This document shows positions 23,272 through 32,801 of a stretch of 64,000 bases of DNA, piece by piece. The notes below the pieces were generated by a model. The model worked only from the letters and a program-made list of their open reading frames with translations, ran no database searches and was not told the DNA's origin. The translations under genes were made by a program, and so were the position numbers. The stretch lies in NCBI RefSeq assembly GCF_030272615.1, contig NC_081408.1:308526450-308590449 (forward strand), written 5' to 3'. This DNA is from Cryptomeria japonica (lineage: Eukaryota > Streptophyta > Pinopsida > Cupressales > Cupressaceae). Within the stretch, counting starts at the first letter, position 1. Each line of letters starts with the position of its first letter.

Positions 23272-24408
23272 TGTTGGAATCAATGAATACTGAGAGGGGG
23301 GTGAATCAGTGTTCTACAATTAATAACTTAACCCAATTGTTCAACCACCAGAAGCATATGAATATAATCAAAGTGCGGAAACTAAATGAAAACAACCACA
23401 AAACCATAACACCAAAAATTTTACGTCGAAACCCAGGAAGGGAAAAACCATGGTGGGATTGAGACCCACAATATTATAACACTATGATCAGGAGTATGAT
23501 AATATTACAAGAGGGGAATGCACATACATTCAGGCACATTGCCTAGAGCTCATTGCTCAATTACAAAAGAGGGCTACAACCCGAAGGAAGGATCATTGCC
23601 TTACAAAGATTACAAATGATTTAATGAATTGATCAGGAACATCTAAAAATGCCAAAATGCAGTTTTGATTAAGCACAAAAAGGTCTTATTTCACTGTTTT
23701 GTCTCTCTGCTCTGTTTTGCTGCTCTATCATATACCAGAGCACAAAAACTTTCAATCACACACACAAAACATTGCAAAATTTCTCATATAATATTCACAC
23801 ACTTACATCTCATACCAAGATACTCAAATGAACTGGTCTTATATATCTACACCATCAAAATAAATCAATTCCATGTCGGCCCCAAAAATCGCATAACACA
23901 CAACATGAAACATGTAACCATAAGTTGGCTCAATCTAATTACAAATCCATATGCGGACCTAAATAAATTTATAATAAGCTTCACACATGTCAGCTCGACC
24001 ACCTCGAACTCAAAACCAATCACCGAAATCATCCCAAAGATTTCGCATAACATGTTACACCAAAATAACCATGTTCTTCCTGAATTACCGGATATTGGAT
24101 CTTTAATCTTGTATGAGAATCAATACTAGAGACTAGAATTGGGAATTAAGTCATCTCAAACATCTAATCAAATAAATATTTCACCGTAACTAAAACTATG
24201 CGACCAAAATGGAGATATGCTCAATGTACTCATACTCTATAGCATACTGTATTCCACCTTCCAAACTTAAGCAAAAATGAATATCATAGTTATGGTAGAA
24301 CAATTAAGCATATATCGGATGTGATATATGATTTGAGTTGCCATCAATGATAACCCAAAAATAGTCCGCATACATTAATCTCTATCAATATAGTGTCTCT
24401 TGCCAACA
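23272..24408 (-). repeat. 5' LTR of element C
   Basis: On the - strand it starts TGTTGGCAAGAGACAC and ends TTGATTCCAACA, and is paired with 17,047-18,171. The + strand ORF at 23,665-24,129 lies inside it and is a chance frame. Confidence 0.9.
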
Positions 24409-24413
24409 ACATG

Positions 24414-27400
24414 ATGTAGGAGGAACACCTTCTTGTGTTTCTTGAGACTGAGAAGCACTTGGGATTTTAGGTAATCCCTCATCTTCAAATTCTCCTTCCT
24501 CTTGTTCTTGCTCATTTTCTGATTCATCTTATTCATCTTGTTCAACTTCATTTTCTTCTTCCTCTGCTTCATCAACCTCTTCATGAACTTGAGTCTCTTG
24601 AGTTGAAGACTCACCTTGGCTCTTACCTTTTCCAATTTGAACTTAAATTTTGGGCCTTTAGGAGCCGTAGGATCCTGTATGTTTTTGGTCCTTAATTAAA
24701 AATTATTTTCCACAGGTCTTGCTGTGTCATCCTCAAATCTGATTTGGAAAGGCTCTAATTGAATGCCATGCAAATTCAACCAAACATTAGTATTAGCAAG
24801 AATATTCTGGAACCTAGCCCTTATTGAAGTATTCTCCTTCTGAGACCATTGAATAAGAGGAAAAGGTGATCAAACAATTTTTTTCTTTTCATACATAGGA
24901 TCAAGGATGTCTCCATCCTTGTCAAGATCCTCAGGATCATCAGCAAGATCAAAATTATTAATTTGTTCTACTGTCAGGTGATAGTAGTCAAGTCTTTGGA
25001 TGTTCTCTTCAGTTCTGCAATCAATCCATACATCTTAAATTCGATGGACATGAGCGTAACTCTTCTTGATTTTTTTCTTCATGCCCCTGTAGTCAAAATA
25101 CTTTTGGGCTTTGAAGAATCTCATTGTCACTCTCCTCATCTCCTCCTCCATGGCACGAGCCTTGTCGATGGAATTGATGGAGTATCTCCCTATGGCAATG
25201 GAAAACTTGAGACCTATCTTATGAGCTCTGGATTGACGCTCATGGATTGATATCATTTGGAAAGCTATCTCCATAAGAATAATCTTATCTGATAGATACC
25301 TTGGGAGCATGAAGGGTTCTCCATCAAAGCATCCAATCCTAATATATGTTGTAGACGTATAAAAATGACCATATTCCTAAATGAATATTTTATGTTCATT
25401 TCTCTATTTAATTAAATTCAATTTAATTAAATCACCCGCATTCCTCTATTTAATTAAGTAAATTACTCAATTAAATTCACTATACCATTTAATGAATAAA
25501 TCATTTTATTCAATTAAATCCCTTCTATCCACTTTTAATTAAATTCAAAATTAATTAAATAGTTTATCCTAAATTAAATAAATCTAATTTATTTAATTTC
25601 CCCAAATTGCAACCAAATTGAATTAAATTAACTTTATTTCAATTAAATCCTATTATCCCTCCATCCACTTGCATTTTCCTACATCTCCCACTTTCATTCT
25701 AAAACCTATTCCTAATTTCTTCTAGATCCTTCTAATCACTTCTAAATTAACCTAACCCATCTTCTAAACTTTGTCACATCCCTAAACAAGGGGAAGTCAC
25801 TTCTCAAACCCTTAAAGTCTTTGATAACCATTAAAGGCTTCAAGTCTTCAACCACTTAATTTTCCAAAGTCTCCCAAACCATTAATGGTTAATTCAACCC
25901 TCTTACATGGTTAGAGACTTTTTGCCTAACTTAACCTTCATCCAACCCAAGGGTCTCTTCAAGCATTCATTGCTTTGACCATGGTTATTCCTTAATCATT
26001 TGCACAAGATTTTATCCTTGGATTAACTCTTAATCCAATGGGTAATCTTAACTTAAGCTTGACCCTTACCCTCTAGATAACCATAAGGTCTTCTCAGGCA
26101 TTTAATGCCTCCAACCCCTTCTCTCAACCCAGCCTTGTGTTGACAATTGTCATCATTTCATTGGTGCAAATTGCAAACATGGATTCCCAACTTTCAAACT
26201 CAACCCTTGATCAACTCTTTCAATCCTGACCATCCATTGCCCTATTTTTGCTATAAATAGAGCTCTCATTCCTCCATTTTGATGATCCAAGTTTGTAGTA
26301 TCATACTTATGCTCAAATACATTCAAGCTTTCATACCATTTTATGCTCATCATTTTAGCCTCTCTTTTAGATATAAATTAATCTAAATATGCATGTTTAG
26401 AGTACTGTCTTTATCATTAGCTTAAATCATTAACTAATATAGTATGCTAGGATAGTTTGTTTACTAACCTTGTCATCTTATAGTTATTTTATTGCACTTC
26501 TAGAATCATGCATAGTTTAGGATGCATCTTATATTAAAACCAACAAAAGCATCCCTCATTCTTGCATTTGCCATCCCTAAACCATTTTGCTCAGTGATCT
26601 GAGAGCAAAAACATTGGTTTGAGGGACCGTGTAAGATAGAGAACCATGGGACCCACCTTGGGAAGCTGAGTGATACTTTATTACTCCATAGCTTGCACCA
26701 AGAAGTCCTGTGAGTGTGTGAGCAAGGCTCCCTAGAGCTCCATTTTTCACATATTGAGTTCTATCGACCCGCTTTTCCTACATACATATGTAAATATGGA
26801 GAATTATAAGAAAATACAACCATATTCACTTACCACCTTCCAAGCCTCATCTGACACTCTCTTGTTTTGAAGATCTTTATTAAATAAGCACATATAATGA
26901 GAAAAGAAGGCATCAATGGTGCAAACTCTTCTTGAGAGTTAACTAAGTGAAATACTTGTAAACAGGAACCTGACTCCTATCGTCTATAGCAGATAAACCT
27001 GGAAAATGTCTCATCGAGGCGGTTGAATAGACAAGATAGGAAGTCATATAAAAGTTCAAGGTGGTGGGCCCCTTGGTCAACTACTCACACAAAGAATCTG
27101 CAATCTGCTTGCTGTAGTAGATCTTCTTCTTATTTTGCCTGATAATGTGAATTTATTGATACATCCACTTGTAGTAAGTGTTGGAAGTCAGGAGGCCTTT
27201 TAACCTGCTGAGAAGAGTAATGAGATTGTTGACCTCTTCAATGAAATTATTGTGAGGAAGATTCTCTAGCCATCTTGCAATTATAGGCCTATGGTTCTTT
27301 AACCAATTCTCATTGATATCCCTACTGCACTTATCAGAGTTGTTGTCAAAATAAGATACAACTGATTGCGTGCCAATATTGGCATATTGCTCTATGGGTG

Positions 27401-27763
27401 GACACTTGAAAATTATGTCAAAGAATTCCTCATCAACCTTGATGAGTGTCTTCTTTCCATCTACATCCTTTACCAATCTGGTGGTAGGGTCATGCTTGTT
27501 AGCTAGGGCTAACACAAATTCTAGATTCTGAGCAGACATAGGGAAGCCGCGACCAAATGAATTCCATTGTTGATGATGGGCTTCATTTTGCAAGGCACTG
27601 GTGGCTCTTTAACTCTTTTCAAGAATTCATCGAGATCCACATGGCCAATCTTCGTATCCCTTATATTATCAATATTGGATGATATGAACGAAGGAGGAAA
27701 ATTTGGACGAATCTCTTACTTTTTGAACTTCATTGATCGCTTACTAGGTGAGGGCTCCTACAT
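24414..27763 (-). pseudogene. Element D ORF, N-terminal half (helical domain and acidic linker)
   Basis: The start is chosen at ATG 27,763-27,761, where the reading begins with a basic EPSPSKRSMKFKK; a stop in codon 2 (TAG) fits CAG to TAG. The longest open piece, 27,593-27,153, includes NSFGRGFPMSAQNLEFVL and SDKCSRDINENWLKNHRP. The frame goes on past a solo LTR (25,350-26,786) to a Glu-rich acidic linker (24,620-24,480) and is cut by element C at 24,409. The Lys-rich ORF at 24,375-24,635 is a shadow of the acidic reading. It resembles in design, not obviously in sequence, the element C ORF. I do not recognise the family. Confidence 0.5.
25350..26786 (+). repeat. Solo LTR of the element A family, TSD TATGT
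   Basis: It starts TGTAGACGTATAAAAATGAC and ends CCTACATACA, flanked by TATGT at 25,345-25,349 and 26,787-26,791. The TATA box CTATAAATAG is at 26,251-26,260. Blocks shared with the A LTR include CCACTTGCATTTTCCTACA and GGGTCTCTTCAAGCATT. It sits inside the D ORF. Confidence 0.88.
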
Positions 27764-27860
27764 TTGCAATAAATGCACTATAACGTGAAAATATCATCAT
27801 TTGAGATGATTAGCCTCCATAGGAATCTTATTTGATAGGATAAAAGCCATCGATCAATCA

Positions 27861-27886
27861 CAAATTGGTGAAAAATCACCAATTTG
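27861..27886. repeat. Perfect 11-bp inverted repeat upstream of the D ORF
   Basis: CAAATTGGTGA and TCACCAATTTG flank an AAAA loop, about 100 bp before the chosen D start codon (- strand). It is separate in sequence from the 34-bp palindrome array next to it. Confidence 0.85.
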
Positions 27887-27901
27887 CAAGGGTGTGAATT
27901 A

Positions 27902-29063
27902 GGTGCAAATCGGACTTATAAGTCCGATTTGCACTTAATATAAGTGGAAAATCATAAACAAGTGCATATCGGACTTATAACTCTGAATTGCACTTAAAAG
28001 ATAGAAAAAAATTAACTCAAGTGTATATCAGGTTTACATCCCCGGTATACACCTAAGAAAATCACAAAACACTAAAGGGTGCATATCGGACATATAACCC
28101 CAATATACACTTGGGAAGAATCATCAAAAGATGGTGCATATCAGAGTTACAAGTCTGATATACACCACATAAGGATAAATCAACTTATGGTGTGGATATG
28201 GGTTATATCCCCGATTTACACCTAAAAGGACCGGTTTGGTGTTAGTTGGGGATAAAACCCCGATCAACACCTAAGGGAAGGTACTTAACAAAAAATTGTC
28301 AAAATTCAAAATGGTGTTGGGTGGAGTTCTAAACTTGATCAACACCAAAAGAAAGAAAGGCAAGGATGGTGGGTGGAGGTTTTGTAACCTCACCACACAT
28401 CATAGCTATTTCCTATGATGTGTGTCGGGTTGAAAACCCAGGTCAACACCATGCAAAGACACGATGAAATAAGGAAGGAAAATAATGATGTGAGTTAGGT
28501 TTGAAGGCCTGACATACATCAAAATTGAGGCTTTGGTGTGTGTCAGGTCTTAAACCTGACTTCACACCAGACTAGGGCTCAAAAGAAATCAAATACAATA
28601 ACACAGATTTTAATATCAATAGTATGCATATCGGGGAAAACTTCGATATGTATATTTATATTAAAATTTGACTTTGGACAAAGAACAAAGGGAAGAACAA
28701 AAAACATACCAGGGTTTAGTGAATCGACTCCAAACTAAAAGCTTCAACGCCTTAAGAATCTCCACGAAAATAATGAAGAAAATTAAGACATGAATCGATA
28801 ATAAAGAAATAAAAGAAACTCGATATAAATCAAACTTTCAAATCATTAAATGAGAAATCGTGTCAAAACCTGCATCATAATGATGTAAATCAGACTTACA
28901 AGTCAAATTTGGATCATCATGCCAAAGATGGTGTAAATCGGACTTATAAGTCCGGTTGACACCAACATTGACCATCATGGTGCAAGATCGAGTTTAAAAC
29001 CTGACTTGACACCAAATGACCAAAAAAATGTGCAAGATCAGGCTTAAAACCCAACTTGATACC
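27902..29063 (-). repeat. Array of ~17 diverged 34-bp palindromes in the D leader
   Basis: Units are mostly 34 bp with ~20-35 bp spacers. The first (27,902-27,935) contains a perfect 32-bp palindrome, GTGCAAATCGGACTTA/TAAGTCCGATTTGCAC. Others include 28,238-28,271, 28,417-28,450, 28,535-28,568 and 28,930-28,963. The ends are mostly GGTGT...ACACC. Arm sequences differ between units but stay self-complementary (position pair 6/29 is A-T, T-A or G-C). The array lies 140-1,300 bp upstream of the D start codon, so it would be in the 5' leader RNA. The + strand ORF at 28,538-28,738 has no support. Confidence 0.85.
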
Positions 29064-29070
29064 AAAAGAG

Positions 29071-31352
29071 GAAAGATAAATTTTAGGTTAAAATTTGAAA
29101 TTTTAACTCCTAGGATGGAATTCCAAGATTGAATATGAAGTATTCAAGGACAAAAGAGATGACAAAAATGTCTCAAAAACTTGACTTTAGAGAAAAGAGG
29201 ACTAATTTGAGAAAAACTGTATGGTTTATCTTGTTTTCAGACAAAACAAAAACAAGGATAACAGGCTCAAACCATGTAGTAGCTTAATGGTGCCATGATT
29301 CGCTGGATGGAGAGCATTGTCTCCTCATATTGGCATGCTAATAGTGAAGATTCCTAATCTTGTCCATTAATATGATTATTGAAATTTTCTCATTGGAGTT
29401 AATGTTCTTGAAGATCATTTATCTTGTAAATACAAGCTATGGTTTAGTTTGTAGTATGCTTCTTGTTGTCGAAGAGGAGGTTACATTATATTCACGTTTC
29501 AATAAATAAAAATGCATTCCTCTTTGTTAAGCATTATGCAATGAAATGAATAGTAACTTCGTGCTTTAAATTCATACTATTTTATATATGAGTTTAAATG
29601 CTTATAACTGATAATAAAATAAATATACATATATATTCAGCTATTATATATCTCTTGTACAATCTAAAGATAAAACAATGTTTGTGTGTCTATAATCTTT
29701 GCAATTAAAAAACCAATAATCTATATAATATCCCTAGAAAATTAAAAGTTTATTTAAATATGTTTTTATAAAAAAAAATTGATTAACATGTCAATGTATA
29801 CATACATACATACGAATAAATGCTCTGAACAATAGATTTTCTTGAAACCAACTCATTCTACCCTTGGCAGATTCTTCAATCTATTAAAAAACTATCCAAA
29901 ATGGTAGGTTTAACTCTTTAAGAAAGTCTTTAAAGTATTGGGGAAACTTGGAAAATGTCCAACACTAAGAAAAAAAACTCATCCAATGGATGAGAATCGG
30001 TCCTTTAAAAATAAATAACAAGTTAATATTTATAATTAAATGAAGTAGGGACAATGTATTTAAATATTAGTATTGTTAATTAATATGATTTAGTTAGTTT
30101 TCAATTAATTAAATTTACCCTAGAGTGATAAATCCCTAGAGGTGGATAAGGGATTTTAATTATTTAAATATGAGAATAATATTGGTATTGAATTAAATAT
30201 AAAATTTTAATTAATAAATTGGATAACCTAAAAGATTTTTATTATATTAAAATTTAGAATTAAATTATCAAGGAATTTAGTTTCAAAGTTTGAAGGTAAT
30301 CATTCAATTTAAAGAGAATGAGCGGAAATTAATAGGGATGACAATGAATAGGCGTAACGAAGATACGATGTTTCGTGTACATCTCTTCCTGTTGTTGGCT
30401 ATGCTAATTCTAATTTTAAATTAAGTTATTATTTTGGAGAAATCACCAATATAACTCTATGTGGTTTCATCATTGCAACTTTTTTCATTTAAAATTTATT
30501 TGGCTTATGGTTAAATAATGTTGATCTTGGATTGTATCTAACATGCAAATATAATTAAGTGGTATTATTTTTCATTGGTCTTAATGCCAGTTATACTATT
30601 TTATCTTAAAATGTTACTTTGTTAACACTGTTAGATGGACGGTTTATAAATGTATTATAAAATTTGAATAAATTTAATCAAGCATAATTATAGTGATGAT
30701 AAATACTTTAGTTAATTAAATTAGGGCTTAGGTTACTTTATGAGATCATGATGGGTTTGAGATGAGTTAGAATTTATTGGTTTTGTAAAGAAAAAAAATT
30801 GTTGATTGTATTTTATGTCCACATGTAAAATATGGAGATGAAATTAGTAGAAAAAGAAAATTAAAAGTTTATTTTTATTTATTTTTATATTTTTGGTAAA
30901 TTAATAGTTCGTTTGGGCCAACACCTATTATATTGATATCATAAAAATATCATGTAAACTTTCATATTTGTGTCACCAATCACTATAGCACTCAAAATCC
31001 TAGCTCTGTAATGACAATGCTATCTATCCCTTGTCAACCTACATACACCCAAAATGGGCCACAACCCCCAAAATAGTGACCCCATAGAATCGTAAAAGGA
31101 AAATTATAGTTTTTCCTAACTAACAAGCAAAAGATGAGTACCACCAACCAACAAAATGGTGCCCTCACTAGACCAAAAGGAAACTAGAGTGTTCATGGTG
31201 ACCATCAACAAACAAAACATCAATTATTCCCACACATCACTTCAATTTTTCTTCCTTTTCATGAACTTTGCATGAACTAGGGACTCATCACCACACTGAT
31301 CATTACCTTTCATCTCATTCCCAAGGGAAAGGATTGCCCCCACATCCTCCTT
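29071..31352. other. Unassigned AT-rich DNA
   Basis: No coding or element structure recognised. The stretch 29,280-29,560 reads like a plant 3' untranslated region (CTTGTAAATACAAGC, then CAATAAATAAAAATGC), possibly a transcript-derived fragment; this is weak. The 5' end and 5' LTR of element D should lie in or near here but were not found. Confidence 0.4.
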
Positions 31353-31808
31353 TTATTGCAATTTGCTTATTCCATCTCCAAATTCATCTTTGTCGTTCTC
31401 ATCTTCAAGCCCTTCTTCCCTCAAGTATTTTTTTATCCACTCACCACCCTCATTTAGCATAATCCCCAAGAGTTTTTTGATGAACATTATGGATGGAATA
31501 TGACTGTAATCTTGTGGAAAAGAAACCCACAATTCACCACTCACATTTTCTAGAACAATGTCCATTTCAAGAAGGAATGCAATTTTGAAAACCTTTTTGC
31601 ACAAGAGTTGTACTACATCCTTTAAGTCCCCATCTTTCAGCATAGTCGCCATGAACATGGCAGGTATGTCCATGTTGACACAACGCTCATGGTAGGCATT
31701 GAGAAAATCATCCCCAAGTATGATTATCACAACCTTAATGACTAGACAGTGAAACAAATTCATAATAGCTTTGAGCCTCTTCTCAGAATTCACCCCCAAA
31801 AAAACCAT
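31353..31808 (-). CDS. Unrecognised 151-residue ORF, possibly a gene fragment
   Basis: Open for 151 codons with no stop, unlike most frames here, and with balanced composition. It has a hydrophobic N-terminal third (LFHCLVIKVVIIILGDDF), a middle with Cys and Met-rich helices (DVVQLLCKKVFKIAFLLEMD) and an acidic C-terminal tail (GLEDENDKDEFGDG). An in-frame TGA precedes the start by two codons; another frame upstream reads NMDLLPSD, so the true 5' part may be frameshifted. It lies just outside the 3' end of LINE2. It could be an exon of a host gene, a decayed element ORF or chance. Confidence 0.3.
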   Translation of the reverse strand: MVFLGVNSEKRLKAIMNLFHCLVIKVVIIILGDDFLNAYHERCVNMDIPAMFMATMLKDGDLKDVVQLLCKKVFKIAFLLEMDIVLENVSGELWVSFPQDYSHIPSIMFIKKLLGIMLNEGGEWIKKYLREEGLEDENDKDEFGDGISKLQ

Positions 31809-31870
31809 ATGTCACTTGTTGAACATCAGTCTGATGGGAGTAGATCCATATTAACCTCACTACACAACAC

Positions 31871-32079
31871 TCTTTTTTTTATCGATAAAAGTAGTAAATT
31901 TTATTGAGATATTGGGTTTTGAACTGGCTCGAACTAGGTGGGGCTACATTCAGGGAGCCGCCTCCCCATAAATATCTAATCCCATAAGGGAACCGTGATT
32001 TCATTGCTAATTCATCTCCCCCCTTCACTTGAGAGTGAAGGACTATGATAGTACTCTCATCTTTCACTCTCCTTTCTCT
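31871..32079 (-). mobile_element. LINE2 3' tail (separated part)
   Basis: On the - strand the sequence ends TTTTATCGATAAAAAAAA at 31,871, an L1-type A-rich tail. It includes GGGGAGGCGGCTCCCTG near 31,965. It was joined to 59,276 onward before element E inserted; the shared TCTCT at 32,075-32,079 and 59,271-59,275 proves the junction. No LINE target duplication could be identified. Confidence 0.65.
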
Positions 32080-32787
32080 TGTTGGGAAATAAGGTGTTGT
32101 ACACCTTGCATAATAATGTTATAATTGTAATATTATTTATTATGTGATGTTGCACTTGGACGTGTAACTTGTAGAGATTCCTTGGTAATATTCTCTGGGC
32201 CACTTGATGAGTTGTATTGTAACATTGGGATTATTATATTGTAATAAGTTAATATTGGGGAAAGATATTTAAAAAGAGAAAACTTAGTATCCAATATTAA
32301 ATGTGGGGTCAAGGGTAGTTAGCACATGGTTTTGTGGCACATGGTTTTACTTTACCACTAGTTGTTTTTGTGTGATCTTTTGTCTATAAAAGCAAGCACA
32401 TGTTTAGTTGTTAAGGTTGGCTGGTGGTTTTGGGTTGTCATTATATTGAGTCCTTTGGAGAATTGCATTTTTTAAGCATGGTATGGGATGTGTAGATTCA
32501 TGCTTGGACACACGAGAATGCATAGGAGGGCTTGATGATTAAAAGGTATTCATTGTAACTCTATGTTATTTTATGGTTGATTAATATAATGGAGTATGGA
32601 TGCTTTTGGAGGTTGGGTTTTTCCCTCATGAGGGTTTTCGTAGGAAATGTCTTGTGTTATCTTGTGGTTTGTCTATTATAATATTTGCATTATGGTGACT
32701 TCATAAGATTGTATGCATGATTTTCTCTCATGGATTTTGTAGAAAATGGATTAAATGTATGTGAATTTAAAGCATTATTTCCTAACA
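32080..32787 (+). repeat. 5' LTR of element E
   Basis: It starts TGTTGGGAAATAAGG and ends CATTATTTCCTAACA. TATA box TATAAAA at 32,385-32,391. It contains a short palindrome AAGGTG/CACCTT around TTGTA at its start, also in the 3' LTR. Confidence 0.93.
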
Positions 32788-32789
32788 AG

Positions 32790-32801
32790 TGGTATCAAAG
32801 C
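32790..32801 (+). other. Primer-binding site of element E
   Basis: TGGTATCAAAGC starts two bases after the LTR; it is close to the TGGTATCAGAGC site for initiator tRNA-Met, one base different. Confidence 0.9.

Larger units (their letters stand above)
17047..24408 (-). mobile_element. Element C: copia-type LTR element with zinc knuckles, no pol
   Basis: LTRs at 23,272-24,408 (5') and 17,047-18,171 (3') frame a 5.1-kb interior. The flanks AAATG (17,042-17,046) and ACATG (24,409-24,413) form a 5-bp TSD with one difference. A tRNA-iMet-type primer-binding site and a polypurine tract are in place. The interior codes for a coiled coil, four CCHC knuckles and a long accessory protein. RT, RNase H and integrase are absent, so it needs help in trans (TR-GAG-like). 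The LTR edge AGAGGGGGGTGAAT resembles large plant copia elements of the SIRE type. Confidence 0.85.
14374..29070 (-). mobile_element. Element D: copia-like element with a single long ORF, no pol
   Basis: On the - strand the order is palindrome-rich leader (29,063-27,861), one long decayed ORF (27,763-15,571), polypurine tract and 3' LTR (15,533 downward). It is interrupted by element C and a solo LTR; removing both leaves the ORF continuous. No RT, integrase or protease motif was seen. No 5' LTR or primer-binding site was found above 29,070, so the 5' end appears lost. Non-autonomous status is inferred. Confidence 0.6.

Noticed and set aside
24375-24635. Lys/Met-rich 86-residue ORF on the - strand
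   Set aside because: It is an out-of-frame reading of a Glu-rich acidic linker belonging to the long D ORF; the adjoining conserved reading is in the other frame.
23258-32801. tRNA-like matches (TGGTATCGGAGC, TGGTATCAAAGC)
   Set aside because: These are primer-binding sites next to LTRs, not tRNA genes; no cloverleaf surrounds them.
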